Made by a program: the position numbers and the translations under genes. A model generated the notes under the pieces. The model was not told where the DNA came from. It searched no databases and was given only the letters and a program-made list of their open reading frames with translations. From positions 1 to 64,000 of the forward strand of contig NZ_JAKGRW010000016.1 of NCBI RefSeq assembly GCF_021555175.1: DNA of 64,000 nucleotides, in the 5' to 3' direction. Every line of letters begins with the position of its first letter. The stretch's first letter is position 1. This document shows positions 53,228 to 62,921 of this stretch, one piece after another. This DNA is from Nocardioides alcanivorans. GTDB lineage: Bacteria > Actinomycetota > Actinomycetes > Propionibacteriales > Nocardioidaceae.

Positions 53228-54904
53228 TCAGCTGGTGACGAGGTTGCGGCGACCGTGCTCGTCGTACTCCGTGAGGAGCTTCTCGAGGGCCGGCTCGTCA
53301 AGGAGCTCGTAGACACCGTCGGTGCGACGGTAGACGGTGTCGGTGGTGTTCCAGCGCTGACGGCGCAGCGTCGGCTTGTCCACCTTGTTGGTGGCGGTCA
53401 CCGGCAGGTTGCGGGTGATACGCAGCAGCGTCGGGGCCCACTTCGTGCCGAGGTCCGGCTGTTCGCTGAGGAACGCGGCGAAGTCGCGGGGGTCGACGTC
53501 GTCGGCACCGGGAGCGAGCTGGAGCGTGGCCATGACGAGGTCCCCGGTGCGGGGGTCCGGTACGCCGTAGACGGCCGCGACGGTCACGCCGGGATAGCGC
53601 GCCAGGATCCGCTCGACCGGGGCAGCGGAGAAGTTCTCCGAGTCCACCCGCAGCCAGTCGGCGGTGCGACCGGCGTACCAGAAGTAGCCCTCCTTGTCGC
53701 GGTAGCCGAGGTCGCCCGTCCAGAAGTCCCCGTCACGCAGCTTCTCCGCGGCCGCCTCCGGGTTCTTGTAGTAGCCCTCGAACATCCCGGCCGCATCCCG
53801 GGAGACGATCTCGCCGATGGCCTCCTCGGAGTTCAGCAGTACGCCGTTGGCGTCGAACTCGGCCGGTGGGCAGACCTCGCCGGCTGCATTCACGATCTCC
53901 GGGTGGTGACCCACCTGTGGCACGCCGAGGGCACCCTCCGGGGTATCGGCGTTGTTGATGATGTAGCAGGCACCCTCGGACGAGCCGTAGGACTCGAACA
54001 CCTGGCAACCGAAACGGCGCAGGAACTCCGCGCGGTCCTTGGCCGACGCCTCGGTGCCGAAGCCGAAGCGCAGCCTGTTGTCGGCCTCCTCCGGGCCCTC
54101 GGGCTGGGCGAGCACATAGGCCAGGGAGCGGCCGACGTAGTTGAAGAAGGTCACGTTGAACTTCTGGATGTCGGGCAGGAAGCCGGACGCCGAGAACTTG
54201 CGGCGCATCGCGAGTGCCGCACGGGCGTGGATGGCCGGGCTCCACGCGCTCATCAGGGCGTTGCCGTGGAAGAGCGGCATCGCGTTGTAGGCGACGTCCT
54301 CGGGCGTGAAGTTGAAGATCGTCACCTGCGTGACCCGCGCCCAGCGACCGGTGCTGCAGATGACTGCCTTCGGGGCACCGGTGGAGCCGGAAGTGAAGAG
54401 GAGCACGAGCTTGAAGGCCGGGTCGAGGGCCTCGGGAGTGGCCTCGATCGGCGCATCGGCATGCTTCTCGAGCAGCGACTTCCACTCGTCCCCGTCGACA
54501 CGGATGACCTGGCGGGCGCCGTGATCGATCCCCTCGAGCAGGTCGGCGAAGGCGTCGTCGACGAGGATGATGTCGACGTCGGTCCCGCGGATGTCCTTGG
54601 CGAGCTCATCACCGCGGCGGGTCGGGTTGATCCCCACGATGGTGGCGCCGGAGAGGGAGGCACCGGCGAGCAGGAAGATGTATTCGGGGGTGTTCTCCAG
54701 GAGCACACCGACGTGCCACGGCTTGCCCTCCGGACGCAGCTCCTGGAGTACGGCGGACCGACGGGCGGCCTCGACGACGAGCTCGCGGTAGCTCCAGCGG
54801 TCGTCCTCGAAGAGAAGCGCGGTGCTGTCGTCGTCAGCTCGGTCGAGGAACAGCTCGCCCATGGTCTGGCGCATGTCGTCAGGAATCGTGGAAACGGAGG
54901 TCAT
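53228..54904 (-). CDS. FadD17-like acyl-CoA ligase
   Basis: ANL-family ligase of 558 residues. Motifs: LLFTSGSTGAPKAVICSTG, FESYGSSEGACYI, WTGDLGYRDKEGYFWYAGRTADWLRVDSENFS and the C-terminal lysine in VTATNKVDKPTLRR. It resembles the FadD17/FadD19-type ligases of steroid side-chain degradation. No steroid operator was seen upstream, so the substrate is inferred only from family and from the steroid clusters elsewhere in the window. ATG start at 54904. Confidence 0.8.
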   Translation of the reverse strand: MTSVSTIPDDMRQTMGELFLDRADDDSTALLFEDDRWSYRELVVEAARRSAVLQELRPEGKPWHVGVLLENTPEYIFLLAGASLSGATIVGINPTRRGDELAKDIRGTDVDIILVDDAFADLLEGIDHGARQVIRVDGDEWKSLLEKHADAPIEATPEALDPAFKLVLLFTSGSTGAPKAVICSTGRWARVTQVTIFNFTPEDVAYNAMPLFHGNALMSAWSPAIHARAALAMRRKFSASGFLPDIQKFNVTFFNYVGRSLAYVLAQPEGPEEADNRLRFGFGTEASAKDRAEFLRRFGCQVFESYGSSEGACYIINNADTPEGALGVPQVGHHPEIVNAAGEVCPPAEFDANGVLLNSEEAIGEIVSRDAAGMFEGYYKNPEAAAEKLRDGDFWTGDLGYRDKEGYFWYAGRTADWLRVDSENFSAAPVERILARYPGVTVAAVYGVPDPRTGDLVMATLQLAPGADDVDPRDFAAFLSEQPDLGTKWAPTLLRITRNLPVTATNKVDKPTLRRQRWNTTDTVYRRTDGVYELLDEPALEKLLTEYDEHGRRNLVTS

Positions 54905-55005
54905 GGTGAGACTCTCGCCAATCGGACCGTGGGGCCTACGTCACACTCTCGTTGAGCGGGAAGTCGACGGCACCCAATACGCGCGACGCGCGCGTGAGGG
55001 AGGGA

Positions 55006-55659
55006 TCAACCGAAGGGGAGGGGCTCCGGGGCCATGGAGACCGCCCGGGCCCGAGCCGCAGTGAGCCGACGGCGGTGGTGCTGGCGGCACAGCACCTCGT
55101 AGGCGACTTCGACCTGCTCGCCTTCGTCCTCCGCAGTGTCGCCGACGACCACCACGTCACCCTCGGTGATCATCACGCCGTTCTCGGTGCGGGCATTGTG
55201 GGTGGCCCGCTTGCCGCACCAGCACAGTGCCTCGACCTGCAGCACGTGCATGCGGTCCGCCAACTCGACCAGTCGTGCCGACCCCGGGAACATTACGGAA
55301 CGGAAGTCGGTGAGGATACCGAAGGCGAAGACGTCGATCTGCAGCTCGTCGACGATCTTGGCCAGTTGCTCGATCTGCAAGGGTGTGTAGAACTGGGCTT
55401 CGTCGCAGATGAGGTAGTCGATGCGTCCGCCGCGGGTGAGGGTGTCGACCACGTGGCGCCAGAAGTCGAAGTCGGGCCCGACCTCGATGGCTTCGTGGGT
55501 GAGACCCAGCCGCGACGACAGCGTCGCCTCGCCCGCGCGGTCGTGGGTGGTGAAGATGCTGCCGATCCGGCCCCTTGCTGCATGGTTGTGGTTGGTCTGC
55601 AGGGCCAAGGTGCTCTTGCCCGAGTCCATGGTGCCGGTGAAGAAGGAAAGTTCGGCCAC
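55006..55659 (-). CDS. tdk: Thymidine kinase
   Basis: Type II thymidine kinase of 217 residues, phosphorylating thymidine for salvage. P-loop FTGTMDSGKSTLAL, Walker-B-like YLICDEAQFY, and zinc-binding cysteines in LCWCGKRATHNA with a later CRQHH. I use the GTG at 55659, which gives VAELSFFTGTMDSGK directly before the P-loop; an in-frame TTG at 55668 is an alternative. It diverges from sseA, whose start is 56 bases away. Confidence 0.93.
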   Translation of the reverse strand: MAELSFFTGTMDSGKSTLALQTNHNHAARGRIGSIFTTHDRAGEATLSSRLGLTHEAIEVGPDFDFWRHVVDTLTRGGRIDYLICDEAQFYTPLQIEQLAKIVDELQIDVFAFGILTDFRSVMFPGSARLVELADRMHVLQVEALCWCGKRATHNARTENGVMITEGDVVVVGDTAEDEGEQVEVAYEVLCRQHHRRRLTAARARAVSMAPEPLPFG

Positions 55660-55715
55660 GAGGCGCAATGATGCCAGCCTCACCGGCGTCGGCCCATGTC
55701 GGGCAGACTCGCCCC

Positions 55716-56540
55716 ATGGACCCCTCGCCCCTCATCAGTGCCGACGAACTCAAGGAAGCCCTCCCCGACGTGACCGTGCTCGACGTCCGGTGGCGCCTCG
55801 GCGGTCCCTCCGGGCTCCCGGCGTACGTCGAGGGGCATGTCCCGGGATCGGCCTACGTCGACCTCGACACGGCACTCGCGGCGCCTCCGGGGGACCACGG
55901 CCGTCACCCGTTGCCGGACCCTGAGGTGTTCGCAGCGGAGATGCGTGCAGCAGGAGTTCGCGGTGTCCGTCCAGTCGTGGTGCTCGATGACTGGTCGGGT
56001 CTTGCCGCTGCGAGGTGCCGTTGGCTCCTGCGCCACCACGGTCATGATGACGTGAGGCTGCTCGACGGTGGGCTCGCCGCGTGGGTCGCGGCCGGAGGTG
56101 GTCTGGAGACGGGACGACCGGTGATCGAACCCGGCGACTTCCGGGCCGGTCCCGGACGCCTCCCGACGGTCGGTGCGACCGAGGTGCTCGACGCGGCCCG
56201 AGACGGCGTCCTGGTCGATGCGCGCGCGCCCGAACGCTTCCGGGGAGAGGTCGAGCCGGTGGACCCGGTCGCGGGCCACGTCCCGGGAGCGGTCAACCTG
56301 CCCACCACCGACAACCTCGCTGCGGACGGGCGCTTCCTTGCCGCGCCCGCGCTCCGCGATCGGTTCGCAAGCGTCGGGATCCGTCCCGGCACGACGGTGG
56401 CTGCCTACTGTGGCTCCGGTGTCACCGCTGCGCACGAGCTGTTGGCGCTCGAGGTCGTCGGGATCGAGGGCGCGCTGTATCCCGGCTCCTGGAGCGGATG
56501 GATCATCGATCCGTCCCGCCCTGTCGTGACGGGAGCCTGA
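55716..56540 (+). CDS. sseA: 3-mercaptopyruvate/thiosulfate sulfurtransferase SseA
   Basis: Tandem rhodanese protein of 274 residues. The inactive N-terminal domain (VTVLDVRWRLGG, YVEGHVPGSAYVDL) precedes the active C-terminal one with Cys in AYCGSGVTAAHEL. The CGSGVT loop is typical of 3-mercaptopyruvate sulfurtransferases rather than thiosulfate types (CRKGVT). ATG start. The next gene follows by 1 base. Confidence 0.88.
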   Translation: MDPSPLISADELKEALPDVTVLDVRWRLGGPSGLPAYVEGHVPGSAYVDLDTALAAPPGDHGRHPLPDPEVFAAEMRAAGVRGVRPVVVLDDWSGLAAARCRWLLRHHGHDDVRLLDGGLAAWVAAGGGLETGRPVIEPGDFRAGPGRLPTVGATEVLDAARDGVLVDARAPERFRGEVEPVDPVAGHVPGAVNLPTTDNLAADGRFLAAPALRDRFASVGIRPGTTVAAYCGSGVTAAHELLALEVVGIEGALYPGSWSGWIIDPSRPVVTGA

Positions 56541-56541
56541 C

Positions 56542-57581
56542 ATGGAGATCGTCGCCTCCTGGCCGTCACAGGGGCCACTGGCCGGCGTGGCCGCGTGGGC
56601 CGCCCGAGCCGAGCGGCTCGGCTTCGACGTGATCCACGTGCCCGAGACCGTGCACGACCCGTTCGTGGTGAGCGCCCTGGCCCTGGCAGCCACCGAACGC
56701 CTGACGGTGCGGACCAGCATGGTGCTCGCCTTCCCCGGAGTCCCATGCTGACCGCCGTCTCGGCGTGGGACCTGGCCCGGTTCTCCGGTGGTCGCTTCGC
56801 GCTCGGACTGGCGTCACAGGTGCGCGGCAACATCGTCGACCGCTATGGAGCCGAGTGGTCGGAACCCGTGGCCCGGCTGGGCGACTACGTGGCTGCCGTC
56901 CGTGCGGTCTTCCGCAGCTTCCGCACCGGCGACCCGCTCAGGCACGAGGGTCCGCACTATCGGCTCACTCGACTCCAGCCCTACTTCAATCCCGGGCCGT
57001 TGGACGACGAGGCCCATGAGCCGTCCTTGTGGACCGGTGGTGTCAATCCTCGGATGTGCCGCCTGGCCGGTGAGGTCTCCGACGGCTTCGTCTGCCACCC
57101 CACCAACTCGCATCCCGAGGTCATCCGGCGGCACGTGCTGCCCGCAGTGGAGGAAGGGCGACGGGCTTCGGCGCTTCCGGGACGGCGACCCTTCCTCGTC
57201 GCCGGGCCACAGCCCGTCACCGCTGCTGACTCCGCGGGTCTGGCCCGCGCCGTGCAGGCTCGTCGCAGTGAGCTCGCCTTCCTCTACAGCACCCCTGCCT
57301 ACCGTCTCCAACTGGAGACCTTCGGGCTCGAGGGACTGGGGGAGCGACTCTCCGCCCTGGTGCAGGAGCAACGTTGGGGCGATCTGGAGGGCATCCTGAC
57401 CGACGAAGTGGTCTCACGTCTGGTGCCCGTGGCGGTGCATGCGGAACTGCCCGGACTGCTTCGGCGCTGGTATGCCGACCTTGCTGACGGGATCGTGCTC
57501 GCGCTGCCCGAGGCAGACACGCCTGACGCGTTGGACGACACCGCGCTTGCCGGCCTCGTCGAGGCGTGCCGGGCGATCTGA
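56542..57581 (+). CDS. Luciferase-like (F420-type) monooxygenase (frameshifted)
   Basis: Bacterial-luciferase-fold oxidoreductase of about 346 residues. It has RAERLGFDVIHVPETVHDPF, SAWDLARFSGGRFALGLASQ and PSLWTGGVNPRMCRLAGEVSDGFVCHP. Actinobacterial members mostly use coenzyme F420. The frame breaks at the CCCC run 56733-56736; restoring one base joins MVLAFP to RSPMLTAV. The substrate is unknown. It is likely co-transcribed with sseA. Confidence 0.83.
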
Positions 57582-57589
57582 GCCTCATC

Positions 57590-58753
57590 TCACCAGTGGA
57601 CTCCCTTGAAGAGTCGGGCGAGCATGATCTGCTCGCTCTCACGCTTGCCGCCCTCCGCCTGGTCGCCGCGGGCGGCAGCGGAGTCGGGGAAGACGTGATA
57701 GGCCATGTTGAGCATCCGGAACGACGCCTTCGGCGCCACGGTGTGCGCGACCGCGCCGGCGTTCCCGAGCATCGTGTTGAGTTCGTGCGGCTTCTCCACC
57801 AGCGCCTTGATCACCACGTCTGCGGCCTGGCCCGGGGAGATGGTGGGGAACTTGTCGTAGATCTTGGTCGGCGCGATCATCGGGGTCTTCACCAACGGCA
57901 TGTGGATGTTGGTGAAGGTGATGCCGTCGCCGACGACCTCGGAGGCCACGACGCTGCTCCAGGCGTCGAGCGCAGCCTTCGAGGCGACGTACGCCGAGAA
58001 TCGGGGCGGGTTGGTCTGCACGCCGATCGAGCTGATGTTGACCACGTGGCTGCGCTTCTGGGTCCGCATCTGCGGGAACAGGCCCATGATCAGCCTGATC
58101 GCACCGAAGTAGTTGAGCTGCATGGTGCGCTCGAAGTCGTGGAACCGATCGTGGCTGAGCTTGATCGAACGGCGGATCGAACGGCCGGCGTTGTTGACCA
58201 GGTAGTCGACCGACGGCAACTCCTCGATCAACCGGTTGCACAGGTCGTCGATGGCCTCGAGGTCCGAGAGATCACACGGGAAGACGTGAGCTTGCCCGCC
58301 GCGCATCTCGATGGTGCGTTGCAGTGCTTCCAGCTTCTCCCGTCCGCGGGCCACGAGCACGGGGATGCCGCCTGCCTGGGCCACCTTGAGGGCGGTCACC
58401 TGGCCGATGCCCGAGGAGGCGCCGGTGATCACGACGTACCTGCCCTCGAGCGCGGCCCGGTTGGCCGGGTCGCGGCCGGTGCTCCGGTCAAGGTTCTCCT
58501 CCCAGTAGTTCCACAGCAGGCGGGAGTAGGAGTCGGTGTCCGGGACCGCGATCCCGGAGCCGGCGAGGGCCTGTTCGGTGCGTCGGGAGTCGAAGACGGG
58601 CACGAAGTTGGTGTGGGCGAGCACCTCCTTGGGGATGCCGGCGCGGCCCACCGTCTGCCCCAGCATCGCCTGCACCGGCGCCGTGCGCATCGCCTGCGAG
58701 AGCAATCGCCCAGGCTGCAGCTGTCGGGGCAGCGCGCTCAGCGTCGGACCCAT
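57590..58753 (-). CDS. SDR domain, C-terminal half of AcrA1-like fatty acyl-CoA reductase
   Basis: Reading of 387 residues with an SDR domain (about 95-330): VVITGASSGIGQVTALK, NNAGRSIRRSI, and catalytic Ser/Tyr/Lys in NISSIGVQ and AYVASKAALDAW. The upstream reading ends 13 bases inside its start, and the offset is that of one missing base. Together they would make a 666-residue protein like mycobacterial AcrA1 (650 residues), which reduces fatty acyl-CoA. Separate genes cannot be excluded. Confidence 0.8.
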   Translation of the reverse strand: MGPTLSALPRQLQPGRLLSQAMRTAPVQAMLGQTVGRAGIPKEVLAHTNFVPVFDSRRTEQALAGSGIAVPDTDSYSRLLWNYWEENLDRSTGRDPANRAALEGRYVVITGASSGIGQVTALKVAQAGGIPVLVARGREKLEALQRTIEMRGGQAHVFPCDLSDLEAIDDLCNRLIEELPSVDYLVNNAGRSIRRSIKLSHDRFHDFERTMQLNYFGAIRLIMGLFPQMRTQKRSHVVNISSIGVQTNPPRFSAYVASKAALDAWSSVVASEVVGDGITFTNIHMPLVKTPMIAPTKIYDKFPTISPGQAADVVIKALVEKPHELNTMLGNAGAVAHTVAPKASFRMLNMAYHVFPDSAAARGDQAEGGKRESEQIMLARLFKGVHW

Positions 58754-59589
58754 TCGATCGAGGGAGTGGCGAACTGCGGCGCCCCAGCAGCGGCGCAGAA
58801 GCCGTTGATCATCTCGACGACCGACTGCGGCTCCGGGTTCACCAGGTGGAAGGCCTCGCCGTCGCGTTCGGGAAGGTGCGCGAGATGGTCCATCGCCTTG
58901 GCGACGTAGTCGACCGGCACGATGTTGGTGTTGCCCAGGTCGATGCCCAGGAGCGGCAACCAGCTCGGGAACACGTCGCGGAGCCGTTTGAGGACGGGGA
59001 AGAAGTAGTAGGGGCCGTCGACCTTGTCCATCTCACCGGTCTCGGAGTGCCCCACGACGATCGCCGGTCGGTAGACCCGCCACGGCACCACGGACTCCTC
59101 ACGCACGATCCGCTCGGACTCGTACTTCGTGCGGTGGTAGGGCGACGGCAGCACCTGCCCCTCGGCGAACATGGTCTCGTCGAAGGCGCCCTCGAAGTCA
59201 CCGGCGGCAGCCACAGAGGAGACCTGGTGGAAGCAGCCGGCTTGCACCGCGGCCGCCAGCTCCAGGGCATGGCGGGTGCCGTCGACGTTCATCGCGTCGT
59301 TGGTGGCGTCGTCAGCAGTCATGTCATAGATGGCCGCCAGGTGGAAGAAGTGGTCGATCCTCCCGCGGTGCTCTGCGATCCAGGCCTCATCGACACCGAG
59401 CCCCGGCGCAGACAGGTCGCCGACGACCGGCACGACACGATCGCTGCCCCACTCATCGATCAGGCGCTCGATGCGGGGCAGCGAGGACTCGCGGCACAGG
59501 ACGAAGACGTCGCCCTCGCGCTTCTCGACGAGCTCGTGGACGAGGAACCTGCCGATGAAGCCGGTGGCACCGGTGACGAAGTAGGCCAT
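58738..59589 (-). CDS. NAD-binding reductase domain, N-terminal half of AcrA1-like fatty acyl-CoA reductase
   Basis: Extended-SDR reading of 283 residues. MAYFVTGATGFIGRFLVHEL is the NAD(P) fold, YHRTKYESER holds the YxxxK pair, and VYRPAIVVGHSETGEMDKVDG matches the male-sterility/fatty acyl reductase type. It ends at EWVRR with a TGA that probably results from a missing base near 58740-58755, since homologous proteins continue into the SDR domain of the next reading. ATG start at 59589. Confidence 0.82.
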   Translation of the reverse strand: MAYFVTGATGFIGRFLVHELVEKREGDVFVLCRESSLPRIERLIDEWGSDRVVPVVGDLSAPGLGVDEAWIAEHRGRIDHFFHLAAIYDMTADDATNDAMNVDGTRHALELAAAVQAGCFHQVSSVAAAGDFEGAFDETMFAEGQVLPSPYHRTKYESERIVREESVVPWRVYRPAIVVGHSETGEMDKVDGPYYFFPVLKRLRDVFPSWLPLLGIDLGNTNIVPVDYVAKAMDHLAHLPERDGEAFHLVNPEPQSVVEMINGFCAAAGAPQFATPSIEWVRR

Positions 59590-59668
59590 GCACCGGGAGC
59601 CTAGTGTGCGCAGGGGTCGGGCCACACCGTTTCAGCAGCTCGAACTTCGGAGCCGAGTGCGCGATGCG

Positions 59669-60672
59669 TCAGTCGGAACTGCCGCCGAACATGATCTCGT
59701 CCCAACTGGGCACGGAGGCACGGCCCTTTCGGCGCGACGTACGCCGGGGCGCCGGAGGCTCCTCCGCCTTGGGTTCATCAGCGGCCGGCTGGTCGCTGCT
59801 CTCGGCCCGGGACGGGTCGGACTCATCCGTCTCGGCCTGCCGCGACTCGGTCATCGGCTCGGGAGTGGGGGCGAGCGCCGGGTCCTCGGCCAGCCCGGCG
59901 TCACGAGCTGCCCGGGCCGTCTCGGTCAAGTCGACGGTGCTCTCCTCGGCCACGTAGGGGGCCGGCTGCTCGGAGGACTGGATGAGTGCGATTGCGTCCT
60001 CGCCGAGTGGGAGCTGCTCGCTCTGCTGGCTGCTCTGGCGACGCGCCCGTGCCTCCTCGAGGTCGTTGCGCGGCGCGGGAGCGGCGGGTGACGTCGGGGC
60101 CGGGGCGTCACCGACGAGCCAGCGAGCGTCGTCGTCATCGACGACCACGTAGTTGCCGGGCAGGTCGTAGGAGTAGTGGGCGACCCCGATGCGGTCCTCG
60201 ACCTCATAGGTCGCCTCAAGGGTCCACCGACCGTCCTCGCGGCGCCAGGCGTCCCACTCGACGCCATCCACGGACTGGCCGTGAGCGCGCATCTGTGCCT
60301 CGACAGCGTCGCCGAGCGTGCGGGCTCCCGTCTCACCCGAGCGGCGGCGTACGGAGGAGCGCTGGGCGCGTTGGGCCATGTGTTGGCGCTCGGCCAGCAC
60401 CGGGTTCACGAAGGGGCGATCTTGTCGACCGAGGTCTGCGCCGCCTGGGCCACGGCCTCGGCCGTCTCGCCGGCCCGGATGCGCGCTTGGATGTCGCGAG
60501 GGCGGAGGGTGCTTTCCATCTGGATCTCCAACTGGCCGATGTGGGATCTGTCGCCGCGCACAGCAGCACGCAACTTCGTGTCGACGTCGAGGGAGAAGCG
60601 CTCACCACTGTCGCTGACCAGGAGCAGGCGCTGCTTGTCATCACTCAGTCCAGCGAGCGTGAGGTGCAACAT
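59669..60672 (-). CDS. sepH: Cell division protein SepH (frameshifted)
   Basis: About 334 residues when restored. The N-terminal DUF3071 domain (MLHLTLAGLSDDKQRLLLVS, TLRPRDIQARIRAGETAEAVA with an HTH-like fold) is followed by a long acidic, Pro/Ala-rich tail ending WDEIMFGG. SepH binds FtsZ and stimulates its assembly in Streptomyces and mycobacteria. The frame breaks at the GGGG run 60413-60416, where DKIAP should continue as FVNPVLAE. ATG at 60672. Confidence 0.9.
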
Positions 60673-60787
60673 CTGCGTTGTTCCTTCTCCTCGATCTCGA
60701 CTTCGAGCCACGAGCCTACGCCAGTGTCCAGGTCGGGCCGGGCACCAGAGGCGGCGTGGCCCCACCTGGCAGCGATAGCCTTCGGCC

Positions 60788-61414
60788 GTGAACAGCCACG
60801 ACCTCCTCGTCATCCTCGACCTGGTCGGCATCTTCGTCTTCGCCATCTCAGGTGCACTCGTGGCCGTGCGCAAGCAGCTCGACCTGTTCGGGGTCCTGGT
60901 CCTTGCGGTCACCACAGGTCTGGGAGGCGGGTTCCTCCGCGACGTGCTCATCGACGCGACACCGCCGGCAGCGCTCCAGGACTGGCGGTACCTGACGGTG
61001 CCGGTTGCCGCCGGCCTGCTCTGCTTCGTCTTCCACCCGCAGGTCGGACGCCGGGAGAGCGCGGTCAACGTCTTCGATGCGTTCGGTCTCGCGCTCTTCT
61101 GTGTCACGGGCACGGCGAAGGCGCTCAGCTACGGCCTCGGTCCGGTGCCCGCAGCCCTGATGGGGATGGTGACCGCCATCGGTGGCGGCATGGTGCGCGA
61201 CCTGCTTGCCGGCCGGGTCCCGGTGGTCTTCCGTGGTGAGCTCTATGCGACGCCGGCGCTGGTGGGAGCGGCCATCGTGACGATCGGCTGGCAGCTCGAC
61301 CAGGAGCTGTGGCTGGGTGCCGCGGTCGGTGGCACCACCTGCCTCGTGTGGCGGCTGTTGGCGTTGCGGTTGCGCTGGCATGCGCCGTTGCCCCGGGGCT
61401 CCGCCAGTACGTGA
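60788..61414 (+). CDS. UPF0126/TRIC-type membrane channel
   Basis: Membrane protein of 208 residues with about seven hydrophobic segments and two internally similar halves. The repeated motif GGGFLRDVL and GGGMVRDLL is the signature of the UPF0126 (YicG/TRIC) family, whose animal and prokaryotic relatives form trimeric cation channels. GTG start. Substrate not readable. Confidence 0.88.
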   Translation: MNSHDLLVILDLVGIFVFAISGALVAVRKQLDLFGVLVLAVTTGLGGGFLRDVLIDATPPAALQDWRYLTVPVAAGLLCFVFHPQVGRRESAVNVFDAFGLALFCVTGTAKALSYGLGPVPAALMGMVTAIGGGMVRDLLAGRVPVVFRGELYATPALVGAAIVTIGWQLDQELWLGAAVGGTTCLVWRLLALRLRWHAPLPRGSAST

Positions 61415-61495
61415 CGGCGTACGTCGCCACATGCGTCACACCTGGTGGGGAAACTGCATGCTTGGCGTGCGTGGCTACGGGCGCCAAGCGACAAG

Positions 61496-61515
61496 TTCCC
61501 CGCCCGGGCGGGGAA
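61496..61515. terminator. Perfect 20-bp palindrome between convergent genes
   Basis: TTCCCCGCCC directly followed by its complement (61496-61515). An upstream GCTTGGCG/CGCCAAGC repeat lies near 61460-61490. Both fall in the 127-base gap between the convergent channel gene and lactone oxidase gene. They could end transcription, but a perfect palindrome without loop could also bind protein. Confidence 0.5.
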
Positions 61516-61541
61516 TCGCGGGGCCAGCGGGGCGGGTGGGA

Positions 61542-62843
61542 TCAGCCGAGGACGCGGGTCAGGTAGGCGTTGGCGAAGACCCGGTGGGGGTCGAGCCGGT
61601 CTCGTAGCGTGAGGAACTCCTCGAAGCGCGGATAGACCTCGGCCAGCTGCTCGGCGGTGCGGGTGTGCACCTTGCCCCAGTGAGGTCGGCCGCCGTGGGC
61701 GACCATGATCTGCTCCATCGCAGCGAAGTAGTCGCGGTGATCGGTGCGTGCGTTGACGTGGAACGCCAGATACATCGACTCACGGCCGGTGGAGGTGCCC
61801 AACGTGATGTCGTCGGCGGGGGTCTGGCGGATCTCGACGGGGAAGCTGATGCGCCACTGGGACCGCTCGATGCGGTCCCGTGCCTCCCGCAGGGCCGCGA
61901 GGCCGGCCGCGCGGGGGACGGCGTACTCCATCTCCTTGAAGACGACGGTCCGGGGCGTGGTGAACACCCGGTGGGGAATGTCGCTGTAGCGACGCTCGGA
62001 AAGGAACTTCACGGCCAGTTCGTTGAGTCGCGGGACGCTGTCGGGACGGGCGTTGCCGACGCGGTTGATGACCGAGTAGACGCGGTTGGCGAGGAAGTCG
62101 TCGTCCCACCAGGCGCGCAGCCGGCTGAGAGGCTCGGCCTGGCTCGGCTCGTTGTCGAGCCGGTTGTTGGTCTTCACCTGCATTCCGTCGGTGTGCGGGA
62201 ACCAGTACATGTCGACATGATGGTTGTCGGCCACGAACTCGTCGTAGCGTGCCAGGCCCTCCGCCCACGAGATCGGCTGCTCGTGGGCCTCGAGCACACC
62301 GAGCGGCTCCACGTCGAACGTGAGGGAGGTGAGGACGCCGAGGGCGCCGAGTCCGATCCTTGCCGCCGCGAAGAGCTCCGGGTTCTCCGTGCGGGATGCC
62401 CGGAGCAGTTCGCCCTCGCCAGAGACGAGCTCCAGGCCGCTCAGCTGGGCTGACAGGGAGGCGCTGACACCGCCGGTGCCGTGGGTGCCGGTGCTGGTCG
62501 CACCGGCGACGGTCTGCTCGGCGATGTCACCCATGTTGTGCAGGGTGAGCCCCATCCGGGCGAGCTCGGTGTTGAGGACCCTCAACGGGGTGCCGGCGGC
62601 AGCGGTGACGGTCATCGCGGCCCGGTCGACCTCGAGGATGCCGATCATGCGGTCCGGCCGCAACATGATGTCCTCCGGCGCGGAGATCCCGGTGAAGCTG
62701 TGGCCCGTGCCGACCATCTTCACCCGGCGTCCAGTGCCCGCGGCGCGTGCGACGATCTCGGCGACCGACGCGGGGTCGGTGGGGGCGAGGACCTCGCTCG
62801 GGGAGGCCGTCTCGAGCCCGGACCAGTTGCGCCATGTGCTCAT
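61542..62843 (-). CDS. FAD-linked sugar-lactone oxidase (D-arabinono-1,4-lactone oxidase family)
   Basis: Vanillyl-alcohol-oxidase-family flavoprotein of 433 residues. The FAD domain has [10 protein letters not shown], with the His that carries covalent FAD in relatives, and [12 protein letters not shown]. The C-terminal ALO domain has MEYAVPR and [14 protein letters not shown]. Related enzymes oxidise L-gulono- or D-arabinono-lactones; the physiological substrate in actinobacteria is uncertain. ATG at 62843. Confidence 0.87.
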   Translation of the reverse strand: MSTWRNWSGLETASPSEVLAPTDPASVAEIVARAAGTGRRVKMVGTGHSFTGISAPEDIMLRPDRMIGILEVDRAAMTVTAAAGTPLRVLNTELARMGLTLHNMGDIAEQTVAGATSTGTHGTGGVSASLSAQLSGLELVSGEGELLRASRTENPELFAAARIGLGALGVLTSLTFDVEPLGVLEAHEQPISWAEGLARYDEFVADNHHVDMYWFPHTDGMQVKTNNRLDNEPSQAEPLSRLRAWWDDDFLANRVYSVINRVGNARPDSVPRLNELAVKFLSERRYSDIPHRVFTTPRTVVFKEMEYAVPRAAGLAALREARDRIERSQWRISFPVEIRQTPADDITLGTSTGRESMYLAFHVNARTDHRDYFAAMEQIMVAHGGRPHWGKVHTRTAEQLAEVYPRFEEFLTLRDRLDPHRVFANAYLTRVLG

Positions 62844-62921
62844 GGCGGACGAGGCTACTGCAAGAAGTGGATCAAGTGTCCCGATGGGCACTTCCTACGG
62901 GGTTCTTCCTACGATGGGGCC

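Noticed and set aside
52785-53312. Open frames across the right repeat cluster on both strands
   Set aside because: They translate the 19-bp repeat in several frames into periodic Ser/Thr/Arg-rich strings with no ribosome site; the DNA repeat explains them.
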